64,000 nt of DNA, taken from contig CAJWLM010000001.1 of NCBI GenBank assembly GCA_913043025.1, positions 62,001-126,000 on the forward strand. Direction: 5' to 3'. Each line of letters starts with the position of its first letter. Position 1 is the first letter of the stretch. Under the pieces are notes generated by a model. That model saw only the letters and a program-made list of their open reading frames with translations, searched no databases and was not told where the DNA came from. The position numbers and the translations under genes are program-made. This document shows positions 62,243 through 64,000 of the stretch, in pieces. The stretch comes from an uncultured Rhodospirillaceae bacterium. Its GTDB lineage: Bacteria; Pseudomonadota; Alphaproteobacteria; UBA8366.

Positions 62243-62659
62243 ATGCGAAAAATCACACCCATACTGTTTCTTACTCTCTTCTTTACAAGCACATGCGCAT
62301 CCACTTCATCTGCAAAATGGACGAGGCTATTTGAGAATTCCCAGGGAACAGCATATGTAGATTTCGAAAGAATTAGGGAAAAGAATGGATACGTTTATTT
62401 CTGGTCTTTGGTCGATTACCTTAAGCCAACCGGAATAGGATTTTTGTCATCTAAAGCTCACATTAAAGGCGATTGCAGCTTATCCCGGGTGCAGATTTTA
62501 AGATATGTACACTATACGAAATCAATGGGCCGCAATAATGGACAAAGTAGTGAGCGTAAAAGCCCCGAGTGGAGGTACCCGCCGCCGGTATCTTTGATGG
62601 AGATAACTTTAAAATCTGTTTGTAAACACGTTTCCTTCTCAAAGTCTATTTCGAGGTAG
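62243..62659 (+). CDS. Secreted protein with surface-adhesin E-like domain
   Basis: 138 residues. Signal peptide about 1-24 (ITPILFLTLFFTSTCASTSSA). The mature part begins WTRLFENSQGTAYVDFERIREKNGYVYFWSLVDY, a pattern (W..l......YVD...I...g..v..W.l.Dy) seen in small secreted proteins with an adhesin-E-like domain, with two Cys (GDCS and SVCKH) that may pair. Its role in this organism is unknown. It may share a transcript with the TauD gene 124 bases downstream. Confidence 0.6.
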   Translation: MRKITPILFLTLFFTSTCASTSSAKWTRLFENSQGTAYVDFERIREKNGYVYFWSLVDYLKPTGIGFLSSKAHIKGDCSLSRVQILRYVHYTKSMGRNNGQSSERKSPEWRYPPPVSLMEITLKSVCKHVSFSKSISR

Positions 62660-62783
62660 ATTCGACATTCCCGGAAACAAAAAAATTTAGGATACGAAGT
62701 TTTCAGCTTAACAGATGACACTTGGCCTTTTATTCGATTTTACTGGCTGCGAGGATCGGGTATGGATGAAAGGAGATTTAAAA

Positions 62784-63662
62784 TTGGATATAAAAATACA
62801 AAAGTTATCTGAACACATTGGCGCCGAAGTACGGGGCGTTGATCTTTCAAAGCCTATGGATGACAAGGCAAAAAATATCCTTAACAAAGCCTTGGCCGAA
62901 CATGTCGCCCTAGTTATAAAAAACCAGAATTTTGACGCTGACATGTTTGTAAACGCGGCTGTTGCATTTGGAAAACCCACTCGGCAAAATTTTACAAAGT
63001 TCGCCTGTAAAGAACAGCCATTGGTTTCTTACGTCTCAAATACTTTTAAAAGTGCTGAAGGAAAAAGAGTGTACCACTCTACCTATTGGCATAGCGATCA
63101 TGTTAATCGCCAAGAACCGCCAAAGTATACCGCGCTTTATGCGCTTGAAATGCCGGTAAGCGGAGGTGGCGATACGGGTATTTTCAATACTTGCGCAGCC
63201 TTTGAGTCACTATCGGAAGGGTGGCAAAAAAAATTAAAGTCACTGAAAGGCATTCACGGTTTTAAAGGTTCATCAAAAACAGCTGTATCCCACAAGTTGG
63301 GGGTATCTCAAAAACTAATAGAGGACTTACCTGTAACCCATGACTTGGTCAGACGGCATCCCGATACAGGGAAACTGGCAATATATTTACACCAAGGTAA
63401 GCTGAAAAACTTTTTGGGAATGCAAGGAAAAGAGAGCCAAGAATTAATATCAGAGGTTTTTCAGCTTACGCTGAAGCCAGAGTTTATTTATCGCCATCAA
63501 TGGCAGTTGGGTGACATGTTAATTTGGGATAACAGGCAGAGCATGCACCAATCCTACAAAGATTACAAATTGAGTGAAACGCGAACTTTATTCCGCATTA
63601 TAGGTGGGTCGGATAAGCCCCTATCGAGACTGGAAGAAGCGGAAAATTTAAAAAGTGCCTGA
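62784..63662 (+). CDS. TauD/TfdA-family 2-oxoglutarate/Fe(II) dioxygenase
   Basis: 292 residues from a TTG at 62784, chosen because AGGAG lies 8 bases upstream and the protein then begins DIKIQKLSEHIGAEVRGVDLSKPM like its relatives; ATG 62766 or 62715 are alternatives. Iron ligands: HSD in YWHSDHVNR and the distal His in SMHQSYKDY; the Arg in LFRIIGGS would bind 2-oxoglutarate. PVSGGGDTGIFNTCAAFE is typical of the family. This is the third TauD-like gene of the window and the most divergent. The substrate is unknown. Confidence 0.88.
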   Translation: MDIKIQKLSEHIGAEVRGVDLSKPMDDKAKNILNKALAEHVALVIKNQNFDADMFVNAAVAFGKPTRQNFTKFACKEQPLVSYVSNTFKSAEGKRVYHSTYWHSDHVNRQEPPKYTALYALEMPVSGGGDTGIFNTCAAFESLSEGWQKKLKSLKGIHGFKGSSKTAVSHKLGVSQKLIEDLPVTHDLVRRHPDTGKLAIYLHQGKLKNFLGMQGKESQELISEVFQLTLKPEFIYRHQWQLGDMLIWDNRQSMHQSYKDYKLSETRTLFRIIGGSDKPLSRLEEAENLKSA

Positions 63663-63785
63663 GTGCTGGGCTATTCTAAATATGCCTAACCAATGTATTA
63701 ACCTTGAGTAAATCTAAAAACGGTTCATGGAAGCAAGCTCCCCTAAAAAAATTCACAGACCATAATTAAAAAGTGATTGAATTAA

Positions 63786-64000
63786 TGCGTATAAAGAAAC
63801 TATCCGTAATATTTTTTCTTGCAGTATGTTTCCTCTTTGGCTGTGATCATGATGGATATGCGGATACACTTTGGAGCAAACTGCAGTCTGGCGAACACTT
63901 CGTTTTAATTCGCCACGCACTTGCACCGGGATATAGCGATCCTGGTAACTTCGACGTGGAAGATTGTAACACACAGCGTAACCTAAGTGATGAGGGTCGC
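63786..64000 (+). CDS. Histidine phosphatase family lipoprotein, 3'-truncated by window edge
   Basis: The first 71 codons are visible. A lipoprotein signal peptide ends in LFGC (SVIFFLAVCFLFGC), so Cys becomes the lipidated residue. LWSKLQSGEHFVLIRHALAPG contains the RHG-type motif of the histidine phosphatase superfamily (here R-H-A), followed by CNTQRNLSDEGR, the usual second element before 'GR.qA'. It continues beyond the window. It is probably a periplasmic phosphatase. Confidence 0.8.

Overview
The window looks like a chromosomal segment of an AT-rich, probably marine alphaproteobacterium. The evidence is a class Ia ribonucleotide reductase with NrdR boxes, an alphaproteobacterial-type GTTC-N7-GTTC SOS motif upstream, an aprMBA/sat sulfite-oxidation locus of the kind known from marine alphaproteobacteria, many TauD-family dioxygenases, CaiB CoA-transferases and Mo-hydroxylase (Cox-like) genes. 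I cannot name a genus. No insertion sequence, CRISPR array, rRNA operon or replication origin was seen.

Layout. 0-4 kb: a 5'-truncated HAD-IIA phosphatase, then nrdB and nrdA on the minus strand with a readable promoter/NrdR-box region. 4.4-24.7 kb: a catabolic and transport stretch with an MFS permease, quinone oxidoreductase, ketopantoate-reductase-like protein, a tandem pair of MaoC-like dehydratases, an EmrA plus two EmrB efflux genes, Sel1 and MlaC-like genes, two TauD-like dioxygenases, MmgE/PrpD, two atypical SDRs, a CaiB CoA-transferase, an N-carbamoyl-D-amino-acid-hydrolase-like nitrilase and a glutathione transferase.

24.9-37.4 kb holds the most unusual region. Two tandem genes are each interrupted by one in-frame UGA at the same homologous position, inside a UGSC-like selenoprotein motif (U-G-N-C and U-G-R-C). 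Each UGA is followed by an identical GC-rich stem-loop core that fits a bacterial SECIS. Read through, they give proteins of 572 and 576 residues, a UGSC-type domain fused to a large uncharacterised domain. They are followed on the same strand by an alpha/beta hydrolase, a coxG-coxM-coxS-crotonase-coxL molybdenum hydroxylase set, an atypical SDR and a queuosine-precursor-type transporter.

37.5-43.1 kb: sat (minus, with a CpdA-like phosphodiesterase behind it) diverges from aprM-aprB-aprA, which ends in a strong terminator. Together these can oxidise sulfite to sulfate through APS with ATP recovery. TauD-type dioxygenases elsewhere in the window are possible sulfite sources. 43.1-49.5 kb: a YqaA-like membrane protein, a PEP-mutase/isocitrate-lyase-family enzyme with a crotonase, and a minus-strand set of two NAD-dependent sugar epimerases plus a split transketolase, next to tRNA-Val(CAC). 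49.7-56.6 kb: a DUF3108 protein, a phosphoglycolate-phosphatase-like HAD, a possible GT-B-like protein, then glmU-glmS. 56.6-64 kb: mostly small or accessory genes (a recombinase-like fragment, a Sel1 protein with near-identical DNA repeats, small membrane proteins, HspQ, a FlK-like thioesterase, a YaiI family protein, a serine hydrolase, two secreted proteins, a third TauD) and the start of a lipoprotein histidine phosphatase cut by the window edge.
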